Of a stretch of DNA of 64,000 bases, positions 27,840 through 37,333 are shown in pieces. The notes beneath the pieces were generated by a model. That model searched no databases, was not told the DNA's origin, and worked only from the letters and a program-made list of their open reading frames with translations. Position 1 is the stretch's first letter. Each line of letters starts with the position of its first letter. Origin of the DNA: Halodesulfovibrio aestuarii DSM 17919 = ATCC 29578 (GTDB taxonomy: Bacteria > Desulfobacterota > Desulfovibrionia > Desulfovibrionales > Desulfovibrionaceae); NCBI RefSeq assembly GCF_000384815.1, contig NZ_ARQF01000021.1, positions 806,001-870,000 on the forward strand, given 5' to 3'. The translations under genes and the position numbers were made by a program.

Positions 27840-28736
27840 ATGCCTAGTTCTAATACGTCTTCAGCTCTACTGAGTGTTTTCGCAGGTGCCATTTGCATCA
27901 GCTTTTCAGCTATATTTGCAAAACTCGCCAGCACTAGCCCTGATGTCTCTGCTTTTTATCGCACATTCATTGGCGGATCGTGCCTACTTATTCTATCACT
28001 TTTTCAATGTCGTGAAGCCATCTTTATTTTACTGAAAAAGCATTTCGGCATGCTATGTCTGGGTGGAGTCCTTCTCACACTGGATTTAACAGCCTGGCAC
28101 CGCTCAATCAACATCTTAGGCCCCGGAGTCGGGACAATCCTCGTTAATTTTCAGGTATTCTTCCTTGCTGTTGCCGGTTGGATTTTCTTTAAAGAACGCA
28201 TCACAGTCCGTTTTGCCTTAGCCGTCCCTCTGGCGCTTGCAGGACTTTGCATGCTTATCGGCATCACACTCGACAACCTCCTAACAAGTGAATTCTCAGG
28301 CATTGGACTTGGACTTGCCGCAGCACTGTGGCTTGCATTTTACACCCTCATAGTACGCCATATTCAAGTACGTAGCCCGAAGATTTCACCAATCGCAGTA
28401 GTAGCGCTCGTATCACTTGCGTCTGCTGCCAGCATGGGCATTTTCTTTATATGGAACTCCACTTCAATAGTTATTCCAACTGCAACAGACGGCATATGGC
28501 TGTTCCTCTACGGACTTGTAAGTCAGGCCACAGGCTGGCTGCTCATTTCTCGCGGGCTGCCAAATATCTCAACCTCGCAGGCAGGATTAACAATTCTCAT
28601 CATGCCTACACTCTCCTTCATCTGGGATATTCTCTTTTTTGCCCGACCAGCAGGTATTATGGAGCTTGCAGGTGGCATTCTCGCATTAACCGCTATCTGG
28701 CTCGGAACCTCTTCACAGGCAGGAGCTAAAGAATAA
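27840..28736 (+). CDS. EamA/DMT-family membrane transporter
   Basis: The protein has 298 residues with about ten hydrophobic segments and two EamA repeats (for example SVFAGAICISFSAIFAKLA at the start and FSGIGLGLAAALWLAFYTLIV in the second half). Drug/metabolite transporters of this type export small metabolites such as amino acids from the inner membrane. The substrate cannot be told from sequence. Monocistronic; it converges with the efflux operon, whose last stop lies 55 bp away. Confidence 0.85.
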   Translation: MPSSNTSSALLSVFAGAICISFSAIFAKLASTSPDVSAFYRTFIGGSCLLILSLFQCREAIFILLKKHFGMLCLGGVLLTLDLTAWHRSINILGPGVGTILVNFQVFFLAVAGWIFFKERITVRFALAVPLALAGLCMLIGITLDNLLTSEFSGIGLGLAAALWLAFYTLIVRHIQVRSPKISPIAVVALVSLASAASMGIFFIWNSTSIVIPTATDGIWLFLYGLVSQATGWLLISRGLPNISTSQAGLTILIMPTLSFIWDILFFARPAGIMELAGGILALTAIWLGTSSQAGAKE

Positions 28737-28791
28737 GGCTATTAACGCCCCGCGAAAATCGCCCCTGAAAGTTTTAGAAGGCAAATCAAAA

Positions 28792-29910
28792 CTACTGCGT
28801 TCTGTGCCGAAACATAACAGCGGCGGCGGGCATAGTTACGGCAGAGATTATAAGCAACGGCCATATATAATGCCATATTGTGGATAGCTCCGCTCCCATG
28901 AGAAAGATATCTCGCAAAGCCTGCACTACGTATCTGAGAGGATTAACAAGCGTACCATTTTGCAACCACTGCGGCATGTTACTTATAGGTGTAGTAAACC
29001 CGCCAAGTAATACTGATGGCATAATAAAGACAAACGCACCGAGTAAACCTTGCTGCATTGTCACGGATATGGATGAAATAAACAGCCCCACTCCAACAAC
29101 TGCTATCAAAAATGCTAAAAGTACGATGACAAGCGCAACAATTGAACCCCTGAACGGCACATCAAACCAGTAGGCTGCTGCGAGAGACAGTATTGTTGCG
29201 TCCATCAGTCCAAAAAATACACATGGCACGGCTTTACCAATTAAGATTTCTGCTGGTTGAAACGGTGAGACGAGAAGTTGATCAAATGTGCCAAACTCTC
29301 GCTCCCGTGCCACAGAAAGCGCAGACAAAAGCATAACAATAACCATGCTTATTATCCCACCCAAAGACGAAACAATATACCAACGCGTTTCCATATTTCT
29401 ATTGAACCATGAACGCTGAATAAGCGAAATACGGGGGCTGGTGGAGACAAACCTGGCCTGTAGAGACTCGCCATACTGTTCTGTTATCTCTTGCACATAG
29501 CCAAGGGCAACAGACGCAACGTTGGAATTGCGTCCGTCAGCTATGACCTGTAGGACTGCCGGTTCATGATTACGAACCCTGTCTGCAAAATCAGTGGGAA
29601 TATGAAGCACGAGCCGCACTGCTCTATTATTAATCAATTCTGGGACCTGTGCTGTTGTGTCCAGCATACCCACCAGTGAAAAATGTGGCGACCCGCTGAA
29701 TCTACTCAATAATGAACGAGAGAGCACAGTATTCGACTCATCCAACACAGCATACTCCACATTTTGCAGATCAAACGTTGCAGAATAGCTGAAGACAAAA
29801 AACTGTATTAACGGCGGTACGATGATTACAAAACGACTTTTGGGATCAATCAGAATCAGTAAGAACTCTTTCACGATAAGTGTAGCAATCCGCTGGAGTA
29901 TTTCGATCAT
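28792..29910 (-). CDS. ABC-2 type permease, second of pair (YbhR/YhhJ-like)
   Basis: The protein has 372 residues: one N-terminal membrane helix, a large extracytoplasmic loop, then five helices near the C-terminus (LGGIISMVIVMLLSALSVAREREFGT). This is the ABC-2 exporter layout of YbhR. It overlaps the preceding permease gene by 4 bp (ATGA) and is the last gene of the efflux operon. It should form a heterodimeric inner-membrane channel with its neighbour, powered by the fused ATPase. Confidence 0.87.
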   Translation of the reverse strand: MIEILQRIATLIVKEFLLILIDPKSRFVIIVPPLIQFFVFSYSATFDLQNVEYAVLDESNTVLSRSLLSRFSGSPHFSLVGMLDTTAQVPELINNRAVRLVLHIPTDFADRVRNHEPAVLQVIADGRNSNVASVALGYVQEITEQYGESLQARFVSTSPRISLIQRSWFNRNMETRWYIVSSLGGIISMVIVMLLSALSVAREREFGTFDQLLVSPFQPAEILIGKAVPCVFFGLMDATILSLAAAYWFDVPFRGSIVALVIVLLAFLIAVVGVGLFISSISVTMQQGLLGAFVFIMPSVLLGGFTTPISNMPQWLQNGTLVNPLRYVVQALRDIFLMGAELSTIWHYIWPLLIISAVTMPAAAVMFRHRTQ

Positions 29911-31037
29911 TGCGGCAACCTTCGTCCTAATTTTTTACGGGCGGCTACGAGCAAAACAATACTCATTATAACCAGTACAAAGCTAGCGGGGAGCAGCACA
30001 GACCACACATTACCTGCCAAAAACAACGTTTGCGTAATGGTAACAAAGTACTTAGCGGGGATAATAGTACTTATATACTGAACAATCACAGGTGTGCTTT
30101 TTAAATCAAACATTAGTCCAGACAAAAAGAAAGCCGGAAGAAACGCAGACAAAACCGATCCCATTGCTGATACAAACTGAATTCTGGCGGCAGAGGAAAT
30201 AAACAGCCCGAAACCCAGTGACGCGAGCAAAAAAACACTGCCCAGACAAATAAGAACAAACAACGACCCGCGAAGCGGTACATGGAATAAAAAAACACCA
30301 AGTGTAATGGAAAACCCCATACCGATCATACCAAGCGCATAGTACGGTAACAATTTACCTAAAAGAATCTCGTTCGCCGAAATCGGCGTACTCAGCAAAG
30401 CTTCCATAGTTCCACGTTCCCACTCCCGAGCTATGACAAGTGCGGTAAGCTGCGTGCCGATAAGGGTCATTATTAACGTCAACAAACCAGGGATAAGAGA
30501 ATATGTACTATTTGCTGCGGCATTGAACCATATACGTGACTCTAGGATAATGGGAGGAGAGTTGTAACTTCTGCCGGACTGATTTGCGGCATGCTGCGCC
30601 CATAATCCGACGGTATTCCGAACATACCCTTCAACAATACGCGCCCTGTTTGCATCGATACCGTTAAGAATAAGTTGAATTGGTGCTTCTACCCCCGATT
30701 CCAGTAACGAAGAAAAATTAGAACGAACATGCACAATGCCGTCAACTTCGTCTGCTTGCATACGCTGAACGGCCTCCGCCATTGAACGCACTGTCACCGG
30801 AGAAAAATAACGGGATAATTGAAACCGCGCCTTTAACTCTTGCGTGACGGGAGTCTGTTCATCAACCACAAGCGCAATCGGTACATTCGTCGGTTCCAAC
30901 GAGACGCCATAGCCAAAAATAAGCAACAACAAAACAGGCATCACAAGCCCCAACAACAAACTGCTTGGATCACGTTTTATTTGCAGCATTTCCTTACGGA
31001 TAAAACCGCGAAGCCGTATATATGATATCCCTGTCAT
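29907..31037 (-). CDS. ABC-2 type permease, first of pair (YbhS-like)
   Basis: The protein has 376 residues with the same ABC-2 plan: helix near the start (SLLLGLVMPVLLLLIFGYG), large loop, then a helical domain with LTALVIAREWERGTMEALLSTP, the typical coupling segment. ATG 31037 has AAGGA upstream and lies after the ATPase stop; an upstream frame extension overlaps the ATPase gene without a ribosome site. Partner of the next permease in the efflux complex. Confidence 0.87.
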   Translation of the reverse strand: MTGISYIRLRGFIRKEMLQIKRDPSSLLLGLVMPVLLLLIFGYGVSLEPTNVPIALVVDEQTPVTQELKARFQLSRYFSPVTVRSMAEAVQRMQADEVDGIVHVRSNFSSLLESGVEAPIQLILNGIDANRARIVEGYVRNTVGLWAQHAANQSGRSYNSPPIILESRIWFNAAANSTYSLIPGLLTLIMTLIGTQLTALVIAREWERGTMEALLSTPISANEILLGKLLPYYALGMIGMGFSITLGVFLFHVPLRGSLFVLICLGSVFLLASLGFGLFISSAARIQFVSAMGSVLSAFLPAFFLSGLMFDLKSTPVIVQYISTIIPAKYFVTITQTLFLAGNVWSVLLPASFVLVIMSIVLLVAARKKLGRRLPQ

Positions 31038-31059
31038 ATGAGTTCCTTCCGGCGCTGTA

Positions 31060-32880
31060 CTAACTTTCAGCAAGCTGTATAAAGGCATCCTCAATTGTTG
31101 GCTCCGGCGTTTTCTCGCTCACTGCATACTCTCTGATTTGTGCCGGTGTTCCCGCTGCAAGCTGCTGCCCTTGCGCCATAATCAACAAATGATCACAGTA
31201 TTCTGCCTCTTCCATAAAATGCGTAGTAACAATGACCGTTACTCCCTCACGGGCAAATTTGTTTATCCGAGCCCAAAACTCACGACGCGCAAGCGGGTCA
31301 GCACCTGATGTGGGTTCATCCAGAAACAAAATCTCCGGCTCATGCAGCATGGCTGCCGCCATTGCCAGCCGCTGCTTGAATCCCGCAGGTAAGCTTTGCG
31401 TTATAACATCTTTCCGGTCTTCCATATCAAATTCGCGCAATGCCCAGTCTAACCGTTGTTGTAACTGCGCCCGATGCAATCCGTAGGCTTTGCCATAAAA
31501 ACGCAAGTTCTGCTTCACTGTGAACTGCTGGTATAATGAAAATTTTTGCGCCATATACCCAATTCGCGAACGAGTTTTAGACGGCGTTTTACGCATATCA
31601 TTTCCGGCAACGTGAATTTCGCCACCGGATGCTTTCAGCAACCCGCAAAGCATACGAAACGTTGTTGTTTTACCTGCCCCGTTCGCACCTAATAAACCAA
31701 AGATCTCACCACGATGAACAGTAAAAGAAATATCGCGTACAGCGGTGAACGTTCCAAATTGCTTTAACAGACTTGAAACAACAATAGCGGGAGCATTCTT
31801 CATTGCAACAGGTCTTGTTTGCTTAACGGTATCCTCATCTGGCGCAGCTAGAAGCGGTTTTTCTATGACAGTGCCGTCCTGCTGAAGCATATCCACAAAA
31901 ACATCTTCAAACCTTGGGGTAACAGGAACAAGTGAATCTTTAGGAATTGTTCGAAGCGTCTTTTTCTCGGACTCCCCTTCGATAGGGCTACTGTGGGTTT
32001 CAGCTACATCATTTGTTAATACGGGGCTATTTTTCGAAAACACAGTGCGAACCATGCCGGATTGGATGGAAGCATCGACAACATCGCTTCTCTGAAGCAC
32101 CTCTCCATGCAACATACGGGCTGTCTGAGGCGGCTGAGGCGCAACAACAAAGACACGCCCTGATACTCTGCTATAAAAACTTTTTGGCGTTCCTTCAGCC
32201 AGCTTCGAACCGTTGTGCATTACCACCACATTATTACAGCGTTCCGCTTCATCCAAATAGGCTGTGGACACAACTACGCCCAAACCTTTTTCATCAACAA
32301 GCTGATACACTATCCGCCAGATATCGCGCCGCGAAACCGGATCTACTCCTACAGTCGGTTCGTCCAAAATAAGCAACTCAGGCACTTTTACCAGACAGCA
32401 TGCTAGCCCTAACTTCTGCTTCATCCCACCGGAAAGCTGGCCGGAGCGTCTATCGGTGAACTTTTCAAGATCCGTCATATCAAGTAGACGAGCAAACTGA
32501 TCTTTACGTAACGCCATTGGAACGCCTTGCAAGTCTGCGTACAAATTTAGGTTCTCCTGCACGGTCAAATCTTCATACAGTCCAAATTGCTGTGGCATAT
32601 AGCCGACTCTTGGACGTATGAGGTCTGCCTCGTGCACAACGTCATGTCCAAGCACATGCATACTGCCAGACTGTGGGACAAGCAGCCCTGCCGCAAGGCG
32701 CAGGCAAGTTGTTTTACCCGCACCGTCCGGCCCCACAAGCCCAGTGACGCTTCTGGCCTCAACGCGCAGATTTAAGTTGTTCAACGCAACAACCGGATGG
32801 TCACTCTTGGGTTTGAACACAACACGCAAATCCACAGCCTGCAACAACGGCCGCCCTTCCTGATCTTCATGCATCGTCAT
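31060..32880 (-). CDS. Double ABC ATPase of efflux pump (YbhF-like)
   Basis: The protein has 606 residues with two complete nucleotide-binding domains. First: Walker A GPDGAGKTT, signature LSGGMKQKLG, LLILDEPTVGVD. Second: GANGAGKTT, then a signature LPAGFKQRLA in place of the usual LSGGQ form, LFLDEPTSGAD. A linker of about 130 residues (230-365) lies between. It powers the two permeases encoded downstream. Starts at 32880 or 32874, 4 bp after the HlyD gene stop. Confidence 0.92.
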   Translation of the reverse strand: MTMHEDQEGRPLLQAVDLRVVFKPKSDHPVVALNNLNLRVEARSVTGLVGPDGAGKTTCLRLAAGLLVPQSGSMHVLGHDVVHEADLIRPRVGYMPQQFGLYEDLTVQENLNLYADLQGVPMALRKDQFARLLDMTDLEKFTDRRSGQLSGGMKQKLGLACCLVKVPELLILDEPTVGVDPVSRRDIWRIVYQLVDEKGLGVVVSTAYLDEAERCNNVVVMHNGSKLAEGTPKSFYSRVSGRVFVVAPQPPQTARMLHGEVLQRSDVVDASIQSGMVRTVFSKNSPVLTNDVAETHSSPIEGESEKKTLRTIPKDSLVPVTPRFEDVFVDMLQQDGTVIEKPLLAAPDEDTVKQTRPVAMKNAPAIVVSSLLKQFGTFTAVRDISFTVHRGEIFGLLGANGAGKTTTFRMLCGLLKASGGEIHVAGNDMRKTPSKTRSRIGYMAQKFSLYQQFTVKQNLRFYGKAYGLHRAQLQQRLDWALREFDMEDRKDVITQSLPAGFKQRLAMAAAMLHEPEILFLDEPTSGADPLARREFWARINKFAREGVTVIVTTHFMEEAEYCDHLLIMAQGQQLAAGTPAQIREYAVSEKTPEPTIEDAFIQLAES

Positions 32881-32884
32881 ACAG

Positions 32885-33967
32885 TTACTGCTTCCGTAAG
32901 TCGCTGCTTAAGTTCGCGAACCTATCTTTTTCTATATTTAATTCCGAAATATTTTCTAAATCAGAATTGATGTTCTTACTAGCCACTGTATCCAGTTTAA
33001 CAGTCACGGGCATCCCCAATTTGAGCTTGTTATCAGGATCATCCACCCATACCCGCACCTCATATACAAGCTGGGTCCGCAACTCTGTGGTTTCAACCCG
33101 CTTCGGTGTAAATTCTGCCTGAGGGGAAATAAACCCCACCCAGCCTTCAAACGGTTCAGCAAATGAGTCAGAATACACAGCTGCAATCATACCTTCTGAA
33201 ACACATCCAAGCTCCGGCTCCGGCAAGTATGCGCGCACCCATTTAGGCTCCGTAACAGCGAGGGTAAATGCCACACGAGCTGGCGATGCCAGCTCACCTG
33301 CTTCTGCAATCCGGTTTTGAATAATGCCGTCAACAGGCGCAGTCAGTTGCAGTTCTCCCATACGAACCTGTAATAACTCTACAGCAGCCTGAAGCCCTTT
33401 TAGCGTTGCCTCAGATTCTGCAATATTTTCTTTGCGGTACCCTTCCTCTGCGAGGCTCAATCCATTTTTTTCAATAGCCAGTTCCGCCCGAGCTAAGTCA
33501 ACCGCCGTTACAGCATCATCAAGGCTTTTTCGGGTGCTTGCGCCGGATGGCGTTGTTGTCTTCACACGACGTAACAGCGAATTAGCATTTTTCAATCGAA
33601 TCTGCGCTGCATTAACCTTTGCCCGTGCCTGCGATACTTCCTCCGGGCGCAGCCCTGTTGTCAGTCGCTGTACCACTTTTCTCTGAGCATCCACGCGGGC
33701 GACAGCCTCCTTATACTGCGCCGCAAGCCGATCTTTTTTGAGCACAGCCAGCACCTGTCCACTCTGAACCACATCCCCCTCATCCACATACATTTCTTCA
33801 ATGTACTCCTGCTCACTGAACGTTAATTGCACAGTTCGCAGATCAATCTGACCGTACAACGTTATTTCGCTGGTATCCTCCATTATTCTCGAAGGAGAAA
33901 AGTACCACCAGAACACAAGTCCTACACAGAAGATAAGTAGAATTAACAGCATCTTTCTTTTATTCAT
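32885..33967 (-). CDS. HlyD-family periplasmic adaptor (YbhG-like)
   Basis: The protein has 360 residues: N-terminal membrane anchor (LLILLIFCVGLVFWWYF), a biotinyl-lipoyl-like barrel (YVDEGDVVQSGQVLAVL), a long coiled coil (about 75-190) and the second half of the barrel (LTAPVDGIIQNRIAEAGE). It links the inner-membrane ABC pump to the outer-membrane channel. ATG 33967 overlaps the outer-membrane gene stop by 8 bp, so the longer upstream frame is not used. Confidence 0.9.
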   Translation of the reverse strand: MNKRKMLLILLIFCVGLVFWWYFSPSRIMEDTSEITLYGQIDLRTVQLTFSEQEYIEEMYVDEGDVVQSGQVLAVLKKDRLAAQYKEAVARVDAQRKVVQRLTTGLRPEEVSQARAKVNAAQIRLKNANSLLRRVKTTTPSGASTRKSLDDAVTAVDLARAELAIEKNGLSLAEEGYRKENIAESEATLKGLQAAVELLQVRMGELQLTAPVDGIIQNRIAEAGELASPARVAFTLAVTEPKWVRAYLPEPELGCVSEGMIAAVYSDSFAEPFEGWVGFISPQAEFTPKRVETTELRTQLVYEVRVWVDDPDNKLKLGMPVTVKLDTVASKNINSDLENISELNIEKDRFANLSSDLRKQ

Positions 33968-35486
33968 GCCCCAGCTCCTTGCCGACACTCCTAACTGTGT
34001 CCATATCTGCTTTCCCTGTAGTAGATGTGCCATTTCTCCTATCAGTCACGGTTTTCCCTGCATGTTCTGCCACACTCCAACCACCGCCCAAGGCCCGGTA
34101 CAGGTGGATAACTTCACCCAGTTCCTGCTGATGTGCGATTACAAGAGAATCTTCCAAATCCACTTGTTCCAACTCTCTCTGAACAACTGTATCCTTATTC
34201 GCAAGTCCACTTGCAAACAATTGCTCTGCAAGAACAGTCGCCTGTGACAATTTTTGCAGGGCCCATGCAACATCTTGAACTTGCCGACCTTTTTCTACTA
34301 CCCCGACTGCACTATCTTCAATCTCTGCCACAGCCTCAACTACGGTCTGCTGCAACTGAAACTTGCGTTGTTCTGCCTGCGAGGCCTGCACTGCAATCTG
34401 GGCATCAATACGTCCTCCGGTAAACACCGGAACCAAAAGTCCGCTACCGAACGTATAGACAAGAGTGTCTGCATGAAACAGCTTATCCACATCAGTTGAT
34501 TGAAAACTCAGCATGCCGCCCAAAACAATTTTAGGATAACGCTCCCCTTCTGCTGCCCCCACCAGCGCCACAGCCCCTGCATATTCCTGCTCTGCTTTGC
34601 GGACATCCGGTCTGCGTGAAATCAAACTTGCAGGAACACTTATCCCCATCACAGCAGGAACCGTAAGCTGACAACCTCTGGCACACGAAAATTCACTGGG
34701 TGGAATCCCTAACAGTACGGCAATACTGTTTTCTGCAACAGCCTTTGCCTGACTCAGCACCCGCTGCTGTGCCTTTTCATTTCGAACCATCGCTTGCGAC
34801 TGTAAGTATTCCTGCCGTGTTCCTGTCCCCGCGTTCAGCCGCGCACACGTAAGTCTAGCCCGCTGCTCTAATAACAACAGTTTTCGTTCTGAAATCCGAA
34901 TGCGTGATTCCACAGCCCGCAAATCAACATAGGCAAGTGCCAACTCTGCCACCAGTGAAACAGCCACATCACCGTACGCAGCACGGTTTGCCTCTATGGT
35001 ACTGTCAGCCGCTTCTACAAGCCGTTGCACACGTCCCCATAAATCCAGTTCCCACCCCGCAAGAGCTGCACCTGCAAAAAGATTGGTCTGTACTCCTCCC
35101 GGCACACCCACAATTCCTTGTGCATCATCAGCGGCACGAGTGTGTGCACCATATCCACCAAGATACGCCCGTGGTAGCAAGTCTGCCCGCGTAACGCCGC
35201 GTTGTGATCGGGCCTCAACTATCCGTTCGCGCGCTATCTTCAACGATAAATTCTGCATAAATAGCGTTTCGACCAGTCTGTTCAGTTCATTGTCGTTAAA
35301 CTGCGTCCACCAAAGTGCAGCAACACTCTCATGCTGTAACATTGGGGCGCGCACCTTCCATTCTTTGCCATGGAACTCCGTAAGATCTGGTGCAACATAG
35401 TCTGCACCAACTTTCCAACAGCCGCACAACGCAGCAACAGTAAACAACAAACTGGTGACCAGCCCAACAATCTTATGCTTTTTCAT
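33960..35486 (-). CDS. NodT-family outer-membrane efflux lipoprotein
   Basis: The protein is about 508 residues. Start MKKHKIVGLVTSLLF with a lipobox ALCGC gives a lipoprotein signal peptide. Two OEP repeats follow with long helical segments (WWTQFNDNELNRLVETLF, SLISRRPDVRKAEQEYAGA). It is a TolC-like outer-membrane channel and the first gene of the five-gene efflux operon. ATG 35486 gives a cleaner signal peptide than ATG 35501. The efflux substrate is unknown. Confidence 0.9.
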   Translation of the reverse strand: MKKHKIVGLVTSLLFTVAALCGCWKVGADYVAPDLTEFHGKEWKVRAPMLQHESVAALWWTQFNDNELNRLVETLFMQNLSLKIARERIVEARSQRGVTRADLLPRAYLGGYGAHTRAADDAQGIVGVPGGVQTNLFAGAALAGWELDLWGRVQRLVEAADSTIEANRAAYGDVAVSLVAELALAYVDLRAVESRIRISERKLLLLEQRARLTCARLNAGTGTRQEYLQSQAMVRNEKAQQRVLSQAKAVAENSIAVLLGIPPSEFSCARGCQLTVPAVMGISVPASLISRRPDVRKAEQEYAGAVALVGAAEGERYPKIVLGGMLSFQSTDVDKLFHADTLVYTFGSGLLVPVFTGGRIDAQIAVQASQAEQRKFQLQQTVVEAVAEIEDSAVGVVEKGRQVQDVAWALQKLSQATVLAEQLFASGLANKDTVVQRELEQVDLEDSLVIAHQQELGEVIHLYRALGGGWSVAEHAGKTVTDRRNGTSTTGKADMDTVRSVGKELGHE

Positions 35487-35716
35487 GCACGACCTAACCA
35501 TGCTGCAGATTATAAAAAATAATTCTTATATTCAGCCATACCTTGTTTTTTATTTTTTATTAACTAGTTAGATACTTTTTTCTTTAAAAAGAGGTCATGA
35601 CAAATCTGCAACGCTTTTCCCTTTGCCCTCAGCCCCCGCGTAAAGCTTCTATTAGCGGGGTGCTGACATGATTTCTAGAATCGTACACAACTTCATACCT
35701 CACTGACGTAAACAAA
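35487..35716. other. Promoter region of efflux operon
   Basis: AT-rich region of about 230 bp upstream of the operon. It should carry its promoter. I see no clear operator and no regulator gene nearby. Confidence 0.35.
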
Positions 35717-35752
35717 CAAAAAAGGCTGCCCTAACTAAATAGGACAGCCTGA
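35717..35752 (-). terminator. Terminator of TPR gene
   Basis: Stem AGGCTGCCCTA/TAGGACAGCCT with one mismatch, followed on the minus strand by TTTTTTGTTT. It lies about 77 bp past the TPR gene. Confidence 0.8.
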
Positions 35753-35828
35753 AAAATTTTCAGAAAAAGTAGGTGATGAATATAAGCCGTAAGGTTCTGA
35801 GAAAAGTAGCTTAGAACAACTCCTTAAA

Positions 35829-36545
35829 TTACAGTTGCTGCATACAGATGCTAAGGTTCTGTTTGCAAGCTTTAGCTAATTCAGAATCATCCTGACCTAT
35901 TCGTTCACAACACTTGATAGCTTCTTCAAGGCTGTTCTTTGCTTCTTGGAACTGCTGAAGAAGCATGTATGCGAGCCCCTTGTTCATAATTGAGAAGGCA
36001 GTCTGCTCGTGATCACCGAACACCTGCTTTTTAATCTCGATTGCCTGCTGATGCAGTTCTAAAGCTTCTTCCGGTTTGCCTTGTTCTTCACGCAGCCGTC
36101 CTAAATTGCTGAGACAGTCTGCGACTTCTGCACAGTCGTGACCTTTTTCATGAGTCCAGATAGTAATAGATTCCATAAGGACAAGTGCTGCGTTGTCGAA
36201 GTCTTCCTTCGCATAAAGAATAGAAGAAAGATTGAGAAACGCCTGCGCCATATCGTCTGCGGTAGTGCCCTGCGCGGTTTGCATAATGGCAATACCTTCG
36301 TTAGCAATGGCTTCTGCTTGTTCCATGTCTCCACTATATAATAAAATACGGCTTGCATTCTGAATGAGCTTTGCTTTCAAAAGCATATTCTCAGGTGCAA
36401 CTTCTTCCTGTAATCCAATACAGACCATTGCCGCCTCTAATGCTTCTTCCATCATGCCAGATTCAGCAAATTCAACGGCGCGTTGCTGCAGCTGAGCAAT
36501 CTGTAGCAAGCCATCATGTTCAGTAGTTGTTTCTGTGTTAGTCAT
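35829..36545 (-). CDS. Tetratricopeptide-repeat protein
   Basis: The protein has 238 residues made almost wholly of TPR units, with clear repeats at ADCLSNLGRLREEQGKPEEA and AFSIMNKGLAYMLLQQFQEAK. No signal peptide or catalytic domain, so a cytoplasmic scaffold is likely. ATG 36545 is used because AGGAGA precedes it. Single gene with its own terminator; partner unknown. Confidence 0.82.
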   Translation of the reverse strand: MTNTETTTEHDGLLQIAQLQQRAVEFAESGMMEEALEAAMVCIGLQEEVAPENMLLKAKLIQNASRILLYSGDMEQAEAIANEGIAIMQTAQGTTADDMAQAFLNLSSILYAKEDFDNAALVLMESITIWTHEKGHDCAEVADCLSNLGRLREEQGKPEEALELHQQAIEIKKQVFGDHEQTAFSIMNKGLAYMLLQQFQEAKNSLEEAIKCCERIGQDDSELAKACKQNLSICMQQL

Positions 36546-36572
36546 AACATTCTCCTGAATCAGAAGTTGCAA

Positions 36573-36807
36573 AAATCACGCCACAGCTTTGTACTTTTTA
36601 CGTATGAGTTTTCAGAATTTTTTAGATGAAAGCACCTATTTTATCTGACTTTTTTGTTTTTCAGTTCATTATTGAATGCAGCTTTGTTGCAGCAAGGCAA
36701 CACAAAGAATTGCACAGCTGCAACATATAACAACTAATCACTGGTAGCACGTATCCTTCATTTTTTATGAGACTAGAAATAAACGTCGAGAGCTCATTCA
36801 TAACACA
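36573..36807. other. Intergenic region
   Basis: About 230 bp of AT-rich sequence upstream of the TPR gene. No gene, hairpin or promoter can be supported. Confidence 0.4.
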
Positions 36808-36999
36808 TCAAAGAAGTACATTTTCACCTGAGGTTCTAACAACCGACCTTTTTAACTGATACTCTTCACTGTTGCGTAAGCTTTTATTCTCAAGCACAAA
36901 CAAGCTGTCAGCAAGTTCCTCTATCGCCACTAAGAGTGACGCCATAAAACACTCACAACATGCAGCACAATACACATGTATTTGCTTCATCTTACTCAT
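36808..36999 (-). CDS. Small cysteine-containing hypothetical protein, 63 aa
   Basis: The frame starts directly after the TGA of the preceding small frame, with no spacing. It has a cluster CAACCEC near the start, which could bind metal, and an amphipathic helix after it. No ribosome site is visible, so it would depend on coupling. It may be a chance frame. Confidence 0.3.
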   Translation of the reverse strand: MSKMKQIHVYCAACCECFMASLLVAIEELADSLFVLENKSLRNSEEYQLKRSVVRTSGENVLL

Positions 37000-37122
37000 T
37001 CAAAAACCGTCACATTTCTGCTTGTACTGGACAAATTTGTAAATTTCGGTACAAATGTCTTCCACATTTTTCACTAGCGTATGCAAAGAGCCACATTCTC
37101 TGCAAACGGCGTCATTCGCCAT
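37000..37122 (-). CDS. Small CxxC hypothetical protein, 40 aa
   Basis: The short frame from MANDAVCRECGSLH contains a CxxC and two more cysteines, suggesting a zinc-binding peptide. The ribosome site is weak. With the adjoining frame it might be one broken gene. It lies divergent to the oxidoreductase gene. Confidence 0.28.
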   Translation of the reverse strand: MANDAVCRECGSLHTLVKNVEDICTEIYKFVQYKQKCDGF

Positions 37123-37333
37123 TCCCGCAATCTTTGAGCGGCCTTTTAATACGCTGCAATCTTGTATAATAGTAAGTCCTGTGTAATGACTAAACAAACG
37201 TAAGTTTACACTGTTTGTGATTAGCAGACACTTTCATATAATTATGTTGCCGTGTTGGACCTTTTTCTTTGCTGCCGTAAGGAAAGTGCACCACACAGCA
37301 CAATTCTTTATTTCAATTACGAGCGAGTAAACC

